Assembly (NCBI RefSeq): GCF_002933815.1
Contig: NZ_BEYR01000004.1
Location: forward strand, 372,001 to 436,000
Direction: 5' to 3'
Length of the DNA: 64,000 nucleotides
DNA from: Sphingobacterium sp. HMA12
Lineage (GTDB): Bacteria > Bacteroidota > Bacteroidia > Sphingobacteriales > Sphingobacteriaceae
The translations under genes were made by a program, and so were the position numbers. Below are positions 26,376 through 34,508 of the stretch, piece after piece. Position 1 is the stretch's first letter, and every line of letters begins with the position of its first letter. The notes under the pieces are model-generated. The model ran no database searches, was not told the origin of the DNA, and saw nothing but the letters and a program-made list of their open reading frames with translations.

Positions 26376-27566
26376 TTAGGTATTTGACGGCATTTCCCTA
26401 AATAAGGATAGCCTTCCGACCATGCCAAACATGAGTAGGCCGAAGCAGGCGAAAACACCATAGGAATAACGCAAACTAAATGCTTCTGCGATATAGCCGA
26501 TCAGTGGTGGCCCCATTAAAAAACCGAGATAGCTAATGCTCGAAACCATCGCCAATGCCACGCCCGATGGCACATTTTTGTTTTGACCGGCGATACTATA
26601 GATAGAGGGTACATTACAGGCGACACCGATGCCCACAAGCATAAAAGCAAGTGTGCATATAATAAATTGAGGAAAAATAACCGAGGTCATCATGCCTACG
26701 AACATCAGGAGCCCACTATATTGTAAGGTTCTTTTGCGTCCCAGCTTACGGATCACGGCGTCACCCACAAAACGGCCCGTCGCCATCATGATCATAAAAG
26801 AAGCATACCCCACAACCACGAACTTTTCGGGTGCATGAACGATCTCCTTAAAGTATACCCCGCTCCAGTCAAACATGGCGCCCTCCGTTGCCATGCTGAA
26901 AAAGCCGATGATGCCCAGTTGTAAAAGACTTCCCTCAGGTTTGGAAAAAAAGCTTCGCCTTTCTTTCTGTGGTGATTTTCCCGGAACCAGATAGCGTTGA
27001 TTAATGAATGTATTGCCGGTGACGAAGGCCAATATGATCAAAAAATGCGATAAAGTATCCAAGCCAAGGTTCATGGTGAGCAGTCCGACCAATGCGCCTG
27101 TAAAGCCGGCGATGCTCCATGCGCCGTGGAAAGAAGTCATGATGGATTTTTTATAGATCTGTTCGGTAGCCACCCCTTGAGTATTGACCGAAATATTGCA
27201 CATATTTCCTGTTACGCCAAAAAGAAAGAGAATAGCACCCAGTTGCCAGGCATTTTGAGCAAAGGCGATGGAGCACAAGACCAATGCATAAGCAATCGGT
27301 ACGATACGCAGCATTTTGGCGCTACCATATTTGGTGACCAATTTACCCGAAAGAGCCATTGTGGCCAGCTGACCTACCGGAAGCATCAATAAAATGGTTC
27401 CCAGCTGCCCTTCGCTCAGGTGAAGACGTTCCTTGATGACAGGAATACGGCTAGCCCAAGAGGCAAAAGCAATACCCTGACAAAAAAAGAAAAGAGATAC
27501 CGCAATCCGAATGCGATTACGTTTATGATAAAGATCTTCCTCTGAGAGAGTTAGCGTAGTGTCCAT
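26376..27566 (-). CDS. MFS transporter (YbjJ-like)
   Basis: A 396-residue transporter with 12 predicted membrane segments. The N-terminal half has FASWASRIPVIKERLHLSEG, typical of YbjJ-type MFS proteins, and GRFVGDAVIRKLGRKRTL is the inter-domain motif. The substrate is unknown. A minus-strand TAACTTTG at 27593-27586 is a perfect -7 element 20 bases before the ATG. Confidence 0.88.
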   Translation of the reverse strand: MDTTLTLSEEDLYHKRNRIRIAVSLFFFCQGIAFASWASRIPVIKERLHLSEGQLGTILLMLPVGQLATMALSGKLVTKYGSAKMLRIVPIAYALVLCSIAFAQNAWQLGAILFLFGVTGNMCNISVNTQGVATEQIYKKSIMTSFHGAWSIAGFTGALVGLLTMNLGLDTLSHFLIILAFVTGNTFINQRYLVPGKSPQKERRSFFSKPEGSLLQLGIIGFFSMATEGAMFDWSGVYFKEIVHAPEKFVVVGYASFMIMMATGRFVGDAVIRKLGRKRTLQYSGLLMFVGMMTSVIFPQFIICTLAFMLVGIGVACNVPSIYSIAGQNKNVPSGVALAMVSSISYLGFLMGPPLIGYIAEAFSLRYSYGVFACFGLLMFGMVGRLSLFREMPSNT

Positions 27567-28064
27567 AGTTCCTGATTTGAGCGTGCAAAGTTACGGATAA
27601 GTATTTCATTTTACGACAGGATCAATAAAGAAATTTAATCACCCAGTCCCGAAGGAAAATATCGTTAAGGTTTGACAAGAGTATAAAAGGCAATAAATTA
27701 AGTTGAAAATTATATTCAAAATAAGTGAAAATTATCTTCTAACGCTTCGGTTTGTGCCGACAGTGAATGTGATAATTATCTTCTTTTATGCGCTTGTGTA
27801 CATTTTGTTATGTTAAACACCTTATTATAAGGTTTATACATGTTTCTAAACCATAGTTAGATCCTACCCCACATCTACGATGATCAGGAGCCAGATGTTG
27901 AATTTACCCACCTTTTTTATTTAAATATACGAAGTTGTTAAAACACGACCTACTCATGTCAGACCAAAATACAATCAAAATGTAAAATTCGCAATACGTC
28001 AATAGTTTTTCGATAACGTATTCTATTTTTGTTACAGGCAACAATTATTAGCCTCCTAGATATA
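27567..28064 (+). other. 498-nt intergenic region with divergent promoters
   Basis: It lies between the divergent MFS gene and the second S41 protease. It holds the MFS -7 element TAACTTTG (minus, 27593-27586), a block of three related 13-mers at 27705-27783, and TATTTTTG (plus, 28024-28031), a -7 match about 34 bases before the protease ATG. No gene is visible. Confidence 0.6.
27705..27783. repeat. Three phased 13-base direct repeats
   Basis: GAAAATTATATTC at 27705, GAAAATTATCTTC at 27727 and GATAATTATCTTC at 27771. The spacings are 22 and 44 bases, close to two and four helical turns, so all three face the same side of the DNA. This suggests a regulator site in the divergent promoter region. 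Confidence 0.4.
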
Positions 28065-31000
28065 ATGATAAAAAAACTGCTTTTGAGTGCAGTTCTGGCC
28101 TACGGCGGAACTGCTTATGTCGTTGCGCAGCAACCGACATTTTTGTCTCACCCCACATTGACACCCGATGGGAAGGAGATGGTATTCAGCTATGAAGGAG
28201 ATCTTTGGAAAGTAGCGAGCCAAGGAGGTGTTGCTGTCCGGCTTACGGGTATGGAAGGCAATGAAATCAATCCCCGAATCTCTCCGGATGGTAAATGGTT
28301 AGCATTCTCTGCCAATCAAAACGGGAATATGGATATTTATGTCATGCCTTTGGCTGGTGGGGATATCCGTCAATTGACAGCACATGATGCCTCGGATGAA
28401 GTGGACAGCTGGAGTTGGGACAGTAAATCACTTTATTTCACTTCCTCACGTTATAATCGTATGGCTGGTTATCAGGTCTCTTTGGACGGCGGTACGGCAA
28501 CACGCTTATTTCCACATTTTTTCAACTATATCAGTGGTATCGTTCCTACGCCTTCGGGAGAGCTCCTGTTTAACGATAGCTGGGAAGGATACAGTTCGGC
28601 AAACCGCAAACGCTATAAAGGAGCATTCAACCCGGATATCCGTTCCTATAACCCCAAGACAAAAGCCTTTCAGCAATATACAGACTACGTTGGAAAAGAT
28701 CTTTGGCCAACAACAGATCAAAAAGCAAACATATACTATGTTTCGGATGAAAACAACGGCGAATATAACCTGTATCAGCTGAACGGTAAGACCAAAACAG
28801 CGCTTACAAGTTTTACAGAATCTGTTAAACGTCCTTTTGTATCAGCAAACGGCGATAAAATTGCATTTGAAAAGGGGTATCAGCTTTATATCTATGATGT
28901 CGCCGGGAAAAAAACGGTACAGCCCAATATCGCTTTAAACCGCAATCAGGTACTTGGCAAGCTGAAGGAGTTCAATGTCTCGGGCAATATCAGCGATTTT
29001 GACGTTTCGCCCGACGGTAAAAAGATAGCGTTTATATCCAGAGGTGAGCTGTTTGTTTCCGATAGTGAAGGCAAATTTGTGCGTCAGATGCCGGGCAAAG
29101 GGGAACGTGTCATGGAAGTTAAATGGCTCAAGGACAGTAAAACGCTGCTTTATAGTCAAACCTACCAGGGATATCAGAACTGGTTTTCCCGTACCGCAGA
29201 TGGAAAAGGTGAGGTGAAGCAGCTGACCGAAGACCTTCGAAACAACCGCGACATTAGCTTTAACGCTGATCGGACGAAAGCGGTATACCTAAGCGGCCGC
29301 GATGAGGTACGAACAATGGATCTAGGGAGTCTAAAAAGCCAGACCGTGGTTAAAGATGAAATCTGGGGCTTCCAAAATTCTTCCCCCTCATTTTCGCCTG
29401 ACGGTAATTATCTGTTATTTACGGCAATGCGCAATTTTGAACAGGACATCTTTGTCCATAACCTTAAGACCGGGCAAACGACCAACCTGACCAATACCGG
29501 TGTCTCCGAGACCAACCCCTATTGGTCTCCGGATGGGAAGTATATTTATTTTGCGAGCAACAGGACGAAGCCCTCATACCCTACCGGGATGCAAAATTCG
29601 AGCATCTTCCGTATGGCGCTGACCAATTTTGACCAACCGTATCGCAGTGCCAAGTTTGACGAATTATTTGCTCAGCCCGCTATAAAAAAAGATTCGGTCG
29701 CAAATAAGCCGACAGCGCCTAAAAAAGAAAAAGCCGCCAAGGACATGAGTAAGTCCAATGCAGATACGAATAAGACGGCAGCTCCTAGTCCAGAACCGAA
29801 GAAAACAGTCTTGGTACAGCTTGATCTTGAGGGTTTGCGCGATCGTATCGAACAGGTCAGTCCTGCATCCGGGACACAGTACAGCCCTTTGGTGATCCAA
29901 AAGGCAGATAAGACCTATGTATTCTATTCGTCTGACCATGAAGGTAAATTCAGCGCTTACCGTACCGTATATGAACCATTCACGGCTCCAAAAACTGAAA
30001 AGGTAATCGAAGGTGGCATGGGACAGGTACAAGAATCGGCAGGCAAGTACTTTGTGCTGAACCGAGGTACTATACAGAAATATAGTCTGGAGGGCAACAA
30101 GTTTGATGCGATAACCATGAGCTTTAAATTCAACAGAGATCTGGAGAAAGAATTTAACCAGATGTTTTATGAGACCTGGGCCAATCTGGAGGAGAACTTT
30201 TATGATGGCAATTTTCATGGGGTAGACTGGACGGCAACCAAAAAGAAATACGAAAAATATCTGCCGGGAATCAATGACCGTAATGATCTGCGTATTCTCC
30301 TGAACGATATGTTGGGCGAGCTCAACTCATCACACTTAGGCTTTAGTTCGATGGGAGCTGAAGAGCGCAAGCCTTTTGGCTTCGTGACCAACGAAATAGG
30401 AGTAGAATATGATAGCGAAAACCCATATAAGGTCAGCCGGATTATAGGCAATGGACCTGCGGCAAAGAAAGAGGTGGATATTAAAGCGGGTGATGTGCTA
30501 GTGGCTGTCAATGGTGTAAAATTAAACACAGCGGTAGATCGGGATAGTTATTTTACATGGCCATCATTGGAAGAGGAAGTGCAGCTGACGCTAAGCCGTA
30601 ATGGCAAAGAAGTTCATACTAATGTGCGTCCGGTTTCCAGTACAGCTTTTAGAGAATTGATTTATGATGAATGGATCAAGGATAACCGCAGCCGTGTAGA
30701 CAAACTGAGTGACAATAAAATTGCTTATTCACATATGAAGAATATGTCGGGCGGAGAATTGCAACGTTTTCTTATCGATATGGCTGAGCAGGAAAATAAC
30801 AAGCAAGGAATTATTTTGGACTTACGTTATAATACCGGAGGAAATGTACACGATGAAGTATTGCGTTTTTTGTCACAGCGCCCTTACCTACAGTGGCAAT
30901 ATCGCGGTGGAAAGCGTGCTCCGCAGAGTAATTTCGCGCCTGCTGCCAAGCCGATCGTACTGTTGATCAATGAACAGTCCCTGAGTGACGCGGAGATGAC

Positions 31001-31268
31001 CGCCGCCGGATTCAAAGCATTGAAACTAGGTAAAATCATCGGTAATGAAACTTACCGCTGGATCATCTTTACCTCAGGGAAAGGACTGGTCGACGGGTCT
31101 TTCTACCGACTACCTTCCTGGGGTTGTTATACGCTGGACGGTCAGGATCTGGAGCAGACAGGTGTCGCACCTGATATTTTTGTGAAAAACACAGTGCAGG
31201 ATCGTATGGAAAATAAAGATCCGCAGCTGGAGCGTGCAGTGAAAGAAATCTTAGCCGATCTCAAGTAA
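28065..31268 (+). CDS. Tricorn-like S41 family protease, second copy, secreted
   Basis: A 1067-residue protein with a signal peptide ending YVVAQ. TolB/WD40-like propeller repeats (PDGKEMVFSYEGD, SPDGKWLAFS, SPDGNYLLFT) fill about residues 25-530. A Lys/Ala/Pro-rich linker (about 545-585) precedes a PDZ-like part (VDIKAGDVLVAVNG) and the S41 core. The nucleophile region reads NEQSLSDAE (serines 972 and 974), unlike the AGSGGD of the first paralogue, so the two belong to different subgroups. I chose the ATG at 28065, which starts the signal peptide, not one 36 bases earlier. Confidence 0.9.
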   Translation: MIKKLLLSAVLAYGGTAYVVAQQPTFLSHPTLTPDGKEMVFSYEGDLWKVASQGGVAVRLTGMEGNEINPRISPDGKWLAFSANQNGNMDIYVMPLAGGDIRQLTAHDASDEVDSWSWDSKSLYFTSSRYNRMAGYQVSLDGGTATRLFPHFFNYISGIVPTPSGELLFNDSWEGYSSANRKRYKGAFNPDIRSYNPKTKAFQQYTDYVGKDLWPTTDQKANIYYVSDENNGEYNLYQLNGKTKTALTSFTESVKRPFVSANGDKIAFEKGYQLYIYDVAGKKTVQPNIALNRNQVLGKLKEFNVSGNISDFDVSPDGKKIAFISRGELFVSDSEGKFVRQMPGKGERVMEVKWLKDSKTLLYSQTYQGYQNWFSRTADGKGEVKQLTEDLRNNRDISFNADRTKAVYLSGRDEVRTMDLGSLKSQTVVKDEIWGFQNSSPSFSPDGNYLLFTAMRNFEQDIFVHNLKTGQTTNLTNTGVSETNPYWSPDGKYIYFASNRTKPSYPTGMQNSSIFRMALTNFDQPYRSAKFDELFAQPAIKKDSVANKPTAPKKEKAAKDMSKSNADTNKTAAPSPEPKKTVLVQLDLEGLRDRIEQVSPASGTQYSPLVIQKADKTYVFYSSDHEGKFSAYRTVYEPFTAPKTEKVIEGGMGQVQESAGKYFVLNRGTIQKYSLEGNKFDAITMSFKFNRDLEKEFNQMFYETWANLEENFYDGNFHGVDWTATKKKYEKYLPGINDRNDLRILLNDMLGELNSSHLGFSSMGAEERKPFGFVTNEIGVEYDSENPYKVSRIIGNGPAAKKEVDIKAGDVLVAVNGVKLNTAVDRDSYFTWPSLEEEVQLTLSRNGKEVHTNVRPVSSTAFRELIYDEWIKDNRSRVDKLSDNKIAYSHMKNMSGGELQRFLIDMAEQENNKQGIILDLRYNTGGNVHDEVLRFLSQRPYLQWQYRGGKRAPQSNFAPAAKPIVLLINEQSLSDAEMTAAGFKALKLGKIIGNETYRWIIFTSGKGLVDGSFYRLPSWGCYTLDGQDLEQTGVAPDIFVKNTVQDRMENKDPQLERAVKEILADLK

Positions 31269-31285
31269 TAATAATAAACGGCTAT

Positions 31286-31310
31286 AGCTGGAGGGGTATC
31301 CCCTCCAGCT
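31286..31310 (+). terminator. Perfect GC-rich hairpin after the second S41 gene
   Basis: Eleven-base stem AGCTGGAGGGG / CCCCTCCAGCT with a TAT loop. No T-run follows, so it may be an mRNA-end stabiliser or weak terminator rather than a standard intrinsic terminator. Confidence 0.5.
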
Positions 31311-31426
31311 AATAGCAAGATTAATTCCCTTAGTGCCTCTTTACAGCTCTTTAAAATTATTTTATTCTGCTCTTGTGAAATCTTGATCTTTTGTGCATCC
31401 CTTCTCAAAACATAAAAGGAATAGAC

Positions 31427-32164
31427 ATGGAAAAGATCATATTACAAGTAAAAGAAGCCTGCACAGCGGATTGGGGCGAAATGACAGCACAAGAACAGGG
31501 ACGTTTTTGTGGGCAGTGTAAAAAAATGGTCGTTGATTTTTCGCAGATGAGTGATCAGGAAATCGTTGATCAGATTACAAAATCCAACAAGGGACTCTGT
31601 GGCCGGTTTTATGAAGATCAGCTGTTACGTGAACTGGATGCCAGTTTTTCTTTTGCAAAAAATCCGCTATGGCTTAATAGGTGGAATGGTGTTGCTGCCG
31701 GATTGATGCTGATCGGTGCATTGAGCTCGCCTGGGGTACAGGCGCAAACCTTCACAACAGGTGAAGTAGCTGTAGTACAGTCAAAAGACTTAGCAGTGAC
31801 GGAATCTGTCGAAAAACAGACAATTTCAAGCCAACGTCTCCAAAGTGAACCTGCATTGTCAAATCAGGATAGCATTAAGGTGAAGATCGCGGGAAAAATT
31901 GTATGTGCTTCTGGCGAGGGCAGCATGATGGGAACTGACGTGTCAGTTGAAAACTACCATACCAAAGCTGATGAAAATGGTCGCTTTGAGCTTTGGGTAC
32001 CACAGTCGTTATTTCGTAAAGATCAGGAGCTACATGCACAAATGATCGGGTATAAAACTGCTGTCGTTCGCTTAAAAAAGTGCGACAAGAAAGTTATAAA
32101 TAAGTCTATTAAAATGGAGGTTAGACCAATGATCATGGGACTAATTGCTACTTCAGATAGGTAG
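31427..32164 (+). CDS. CarboxypepD-regulatory-like protein with N-terminal Cys motif
   Basis: A 245-residue protein. The N-terminus has EACTADWGEMTAQEQGRFC and GQCKKMVVDFSQMSDQEI, a cysteine/tryptophan pattern frequent in Bacteroidota proteins before a transmembrane segment. One membrane helix follows (about 85-105, VAAGLMLIGAL). The C-terminal part (about 155-235) is a CarboxypepD_reg-like beta-sandwich (KIAGKIVCASGEG, then HTKADENGRFEL). Topology suggests a small cytosolic Cys-rich head and an external beta domain. I chose ATG 31427 behind AAAGGA. Function unknown. Confidence 0.75.
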   Translation: MEKIILQVKEACTADWGEMTAQEQGRFCGQCKKMVVDFSQMSDQEIVDQITKSNKGLCGRFYEDQLLRELDASFSFAKNPLWLNRWNGVAAGLMLIGALSSPGVQAQTFTTGEVAVVQSKDLAVTESVEKQTISSQRLQSEPALSNQDSIKVKIAGKIVCASGEGSMMGTDVSVENYHTKADENGRFELWVPQSLFRKDQELHAQMIGYKTAVVRLKKCDKKVINKSIKMEVRPMIMGLIATSDR

Positions 32165-32241
32165 GAACTTGGGCCACATGAAGGCATTCTATTTTTTGCT
32201 TGGCTTTACGTGCAGACCGGCCGATGCACCGATGATATTTT

Positions 32242-32488
32242 GAAGTATTTGATAAGGTATTTCCCCGTTATGAGGAACTATCCGTCAATATCGCTTCTGT
32301 TGATGATGACCAGCAGACTTTTTTGACAGTTTATAAGTAGATATCAGATGCATATATCGCTAATCTGGACTTTGCCGAAGAGGTTTTTTGGTAGTTATCG
32401 CATATTATATGATTTCGTGGAACGAATGTATGAACGTACATTTAAGGCAATCGAAGCCATGGAACAAAAAATGAAAGACAAAGAATAA
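32242..32488 (+). pseudogene. Decayed coding remnant, unrecognised
   Basis: Read from 32242 the frame gives EVFDKVFPRYEEL, then a TAG at 32338, continues ISDAYIANLDFAEEVFW to a TAG at 32392, then carries on one base shifted (YRILYDFVERMYERTFKAIEAM) to TAA at 32486. The protein-like composition on both sides of two stops and a frameshift indicates a dead gene. I do not recognise the family. It abuts the tRNA-Lys insertion site. Confidence 0.5.
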
Positions 32489-32505
32489 AAAATCTACTTT
32501 TATAC

Positions 32506-32536
32506 TTGACTTTCTCTTTGTTGAATCTTACATTTG
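32506..32536 (+). promoter_or_regulatory. Orphaned tRNA-Lys promoter at attL
   Basis: TTG at 32506-32508, 20 bases, then TACATTTG at 32529-32536: the same promoter layout as at the intact tRNA-Lys, but with different spacer bases. It now drives only the 39-base 5' half of a tRNA and reads into the element. Confidence 0.75.
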
Positions 32537-32539
32537 ATC

Positions 32540-32586
32540 TATCGAATGACTTCGTAGCTCAGTTGGTAGAGCAACAGACTCTTAAT
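32540..32586 (+). repeat. attL: 47-bp repeat with tRNA-Lys 5' half
   Basis: Identical to 43379-43425. It contains bases 1-39 of tRNA-Lys (32548-32586), ending in CTCTTAAT of the anticodon loop; the sequence then departs into element DNA (TAATCATTTG). A cut-off tRNA at one end and the intact tRNA at the other is the mark of site-specific integration. Confidence 0.9.
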
Positions 32587-32711
32587 TAATCATTTGAAGC
32601 TTAATTTTTCCTTTCAATTTCCTGATTTAAAAGATATTAGATGTATTTATTGTTAGAACAGTAATTTAAAATATTGTTAATTAACACTGTTTTTACAGCC
32701 TGAATTAGGCC

Positions 32712-32732
32712 TTTGTTCTCGCATTTGTTCTC
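32712..32732 (+). repeat. Left arm-type repeat pair (TTTGTTCTC)
   Basis: TTTGTTCTC occurs twice, at 32712 and 32724, 12 bases apart. The same TGTTCTC pair occurs near the right end (43172 and 43183) in the same orientation. They lie about 130 and 190 bases inside the two att cores, where tyrosine integrases place arm-binding sites. Confidence 0.5.
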
Positions 32733-32901
32733 TCTAATTTATATGAAAATCCTCCTTTCTCTTTGTATAAAGTTAAGGAGGATTTTTGGTATATATAGTA
32801 ACTTGTATGGGAACCCTTTTTTGTAATCTCTGATATTGTATGAAATATTTTTTCTATTTTAATAATCGCAAGTTCATTTATAATACCATACAATAATTCA
32901 A

Positions 32902-33591
32902 TTGGAAAAGGAAGATAGCTCTAAACCTGAGATAAAAACAATTAAAACTCATTGTTATAATTGTAACCACGATACAAATCAAGATGTTCTGTTTCACACT
33001 TCTGAAATCGGGCCAAGAGAGATTATATTACGGAACGATAAAGGAGATGATATAAAATCGGTCTGGGAGGTTGTTGGAAATATATGGCTTTTGACGAAAT
33101 GCAGAGGTTGTGATAAGATTAACTTTAAACATACATTAAGGAGTGCTCCGCCTGTTGATAAAACCGACCAAGTTTTTTATTTTCCCAAAAGAGCTATTCG
33201 ATCTATTCCAAATTGGGTCATTAACATACCGATAAAATATGTTGATATTCTTAGGGAAGTTTACATAGCTGTAAACGAACAACTTTTCACTTTAGCCTTA
33301 ACAGGAATTCGCACATTGTTGGATATTTACATTGTTGAGAAGATTGGTGATTCAGGTAATTTCAAACAAAAAATTAAGAAATTAGTAGAGAACAATATTA
33401 TAACCAGTTCAAAAGCGCAGGTTTTAGAAACAACAATTGATGCTGGAAATGCTTCTGCTCATAGAGGATATAAACCTGATAAAGAAACATTGTTTCAAGT
33501 TCTTTCAATTGTGGAGAATCTATTGGAATCTGAAATCGTAGACAGAGCCGTCGATCAAATTAAACAAAAAACACCGCAAAGAGGGGCTTAG
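32902..33591 (+). CDS. DUF4145 domain protein with zinc-finger-like N-terminus
   Basis: A 229-residue protein beginning at TTG; no ATG or GTG fits. Residues C18, C21, C67 and C70 (CYNC and CRGC) form a likely zinc site. The C-terminal half, VDILREVYIAVNEQLFTLAL through IDAGNASAHRGYKP, is the helical DUF4145 domain. That domain is often found attached to or beside restriction and other defence enzymes, but its biochemical role is unclear. It is the first cargo gene inside attL, about 320 bases downstream of the orphaned tRNA promoter. Confidence 0.8.
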   Translation: MEKEDSSKPEIKTIKTHCYNCNHDTNQDVLFHTSEIGPREIILRNDKGDDIKSVWEVVGNIWLLTKCRGCDKINFKHTLRSAPPVDKTDQVFYFPKRAIRSIPNWVINIPIKYVDILREVYIAVNEQLFTLALTGIRTLLDIYIVEKIGDSGNFKQKIKKLVENNIITSSKAQVLETTIDAGNASAHRGYKPDKETLFQVLSIVENLLESEIVDRAVDQIKQKTPQRGA

Positions 33592-33595
33592 AATC

Positions 33596-33968
33596 GCTCG
33601 CCTCCTGCGAGTTGAACGAAGGTCGTTGAAAAAAAGTGCTTAGCACGATTCAACGATATCTATGAAATAGACGAAGCTTCTTGTCAATATTTTTGAAAAA
33701 GGGGCTTGTGACCTGGGCTTATCAAAAATATTGACAAGAGCGAAGCCTGAGAGATTAAGCAGGCGAGCCAAACTCTAAAAGCTTGAAGATTTTTAATGGG
33801 TGCGCAGCACTAATTAAAAAGATTTAGGTGCTTTTATGAAGTGGAGGGATTTATAAAACATTAAGTATGACAAACAGCGAAGCTATAAATATGAAATTTT
33901 ATGAAATAAGGTTTCATATTTATGAAGTTTGGCGTATCTTAATGGCAGAAATTCCGTAACGGAATGCC
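33596..33968 (+). ncRNA. Hairpin-rich region, candidate structured RNA
   Basis: No gene, but dense nested inverted repeats. GCTCGCCT (33596) pairs with AGGCGAGC (33761), enclosing TCGTTGAA / TTCAACGA (33623, 33649) over a GTGC/GCAC mini-hairpin, and a perfect 17-base stem 33680-33696 / 33722-33738. Then TTTTTAAT / ATTAAAAA (33790, 33813), then CATTAAG / CTTAATG (33859, 33938) enclosing CAAAC / GTTTG and a 12-base stem ATAAATATGAAA / TTTCATATTTAT, then ATTCCG / CGGAAT (33951). GCGAAGC occurs twice. It could be a structured RNA, a set of palindromic repeats or a replication/transfer site. Confidence 0.5.
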
Positions 33969-33989
33969 ATATTACCAATAATACTAGCA

Positions 33990-34508
33990 ATGACCATAGA
34001 GCAAATTAAGGAAAAGCTTTCAAATGCATTTGTTTCAGTAATAGCAAATTATAAAGGTTATAAATTACAAAAACCTGATGATACTGGTGGTGTAGATTTC
34101 TCTGTTACATTTGATTATATTCAAAATAGAAATGGTAAAATAAGGCATATTCAATCAGGTAAATATATAGAACTTCAATTAAAAGCAACAGAAAGACACC
34201 GTATTGTATTTGATGAAGATCATTTAAGATTTGATCTCGAAGTAAAAACCTATAATGATTTGATTTATAGATTTAATGATGGAAATGCCCCTTTAGTTTT
34301 AGTTCTAGCAATTTTACCTGACGACCAAAATGAGTGGGCATTAATTGGTGAAAATTGTCTTAATTTAAATCAAATTGTTTATTATTTTTATCCTGATGAA
34401 AATATGCTAGAGTCTCAAAATGCAAATACTATAAGGATCAGTATTCCTTATGAGAATAAAATTGGGATAGACTTTTTTAGAGAACTTTTTGATCAACATT
34501 ACGCATGA
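33990..34508 (+). CDS. DUF4365-like protein, putative PD-(D/E)xK nuclease
   Basis: A 172-residue protein. An N-terminal helix (IEQIKEKLSNAFVSVIANYKG) is followed by DDTGGVDFSVTFDYI and then KYIELQLKAT. The aspartate D36 and the E61-x-Q63-x-K65 cluster fit the D...(E/Q)xK active site of the PD-(D/E)xK nuclease superfamily, to which DUF4365 proteins are related. The late QIVYYFYPDENM part is unassigned. The stop overlaps the next ATG by four bases (ATGA), so the two proteins are translationally coupled and probably act together. Confidence 0.72.
   Translation: MTIEQIKEKLSNAFVSVIANYKGYKLQKPDDTGGVDFSVTFDYIQNRNGKIRHIQSGKYIELQLKATERHRIVFDEDHLRFDLEVKTYNDLIYRFNDGNAPLVLVLAILPDDQNEWALIGENCLNLNQIVYYFYPDENMLESQNANTIRISIPYENKIGIDFFRELFDQHYA

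Noticed and set aside
29664..30218. 184-codon minus-strand frame inside the second S41 gene
   Set aside because: Antisense shadow of the tricorn-like protease; Cys/Phe-rich composition typical of a reversed reading frame.
32548..32586. Left tRNA-Lys sequence as a functional tRNA
   Set aside because: It stops in the anticodon loop and the following bases cannot form the anticodon stem, variable loop or T arm.
32705..32893. 62-codon open frame on the minus strand inside attL
   Set aside because: It overlaps the arm-type repeats, has no recognisable feature and no promoter or ribosome binding site; most likely chance.
33596..33968. Retron or CRISPR interpretation of the hairpin-rich region
   Set aside because: No reverse transcriptase or cas gene is in the window, and the stems differ from each other rather than repeating as an array.
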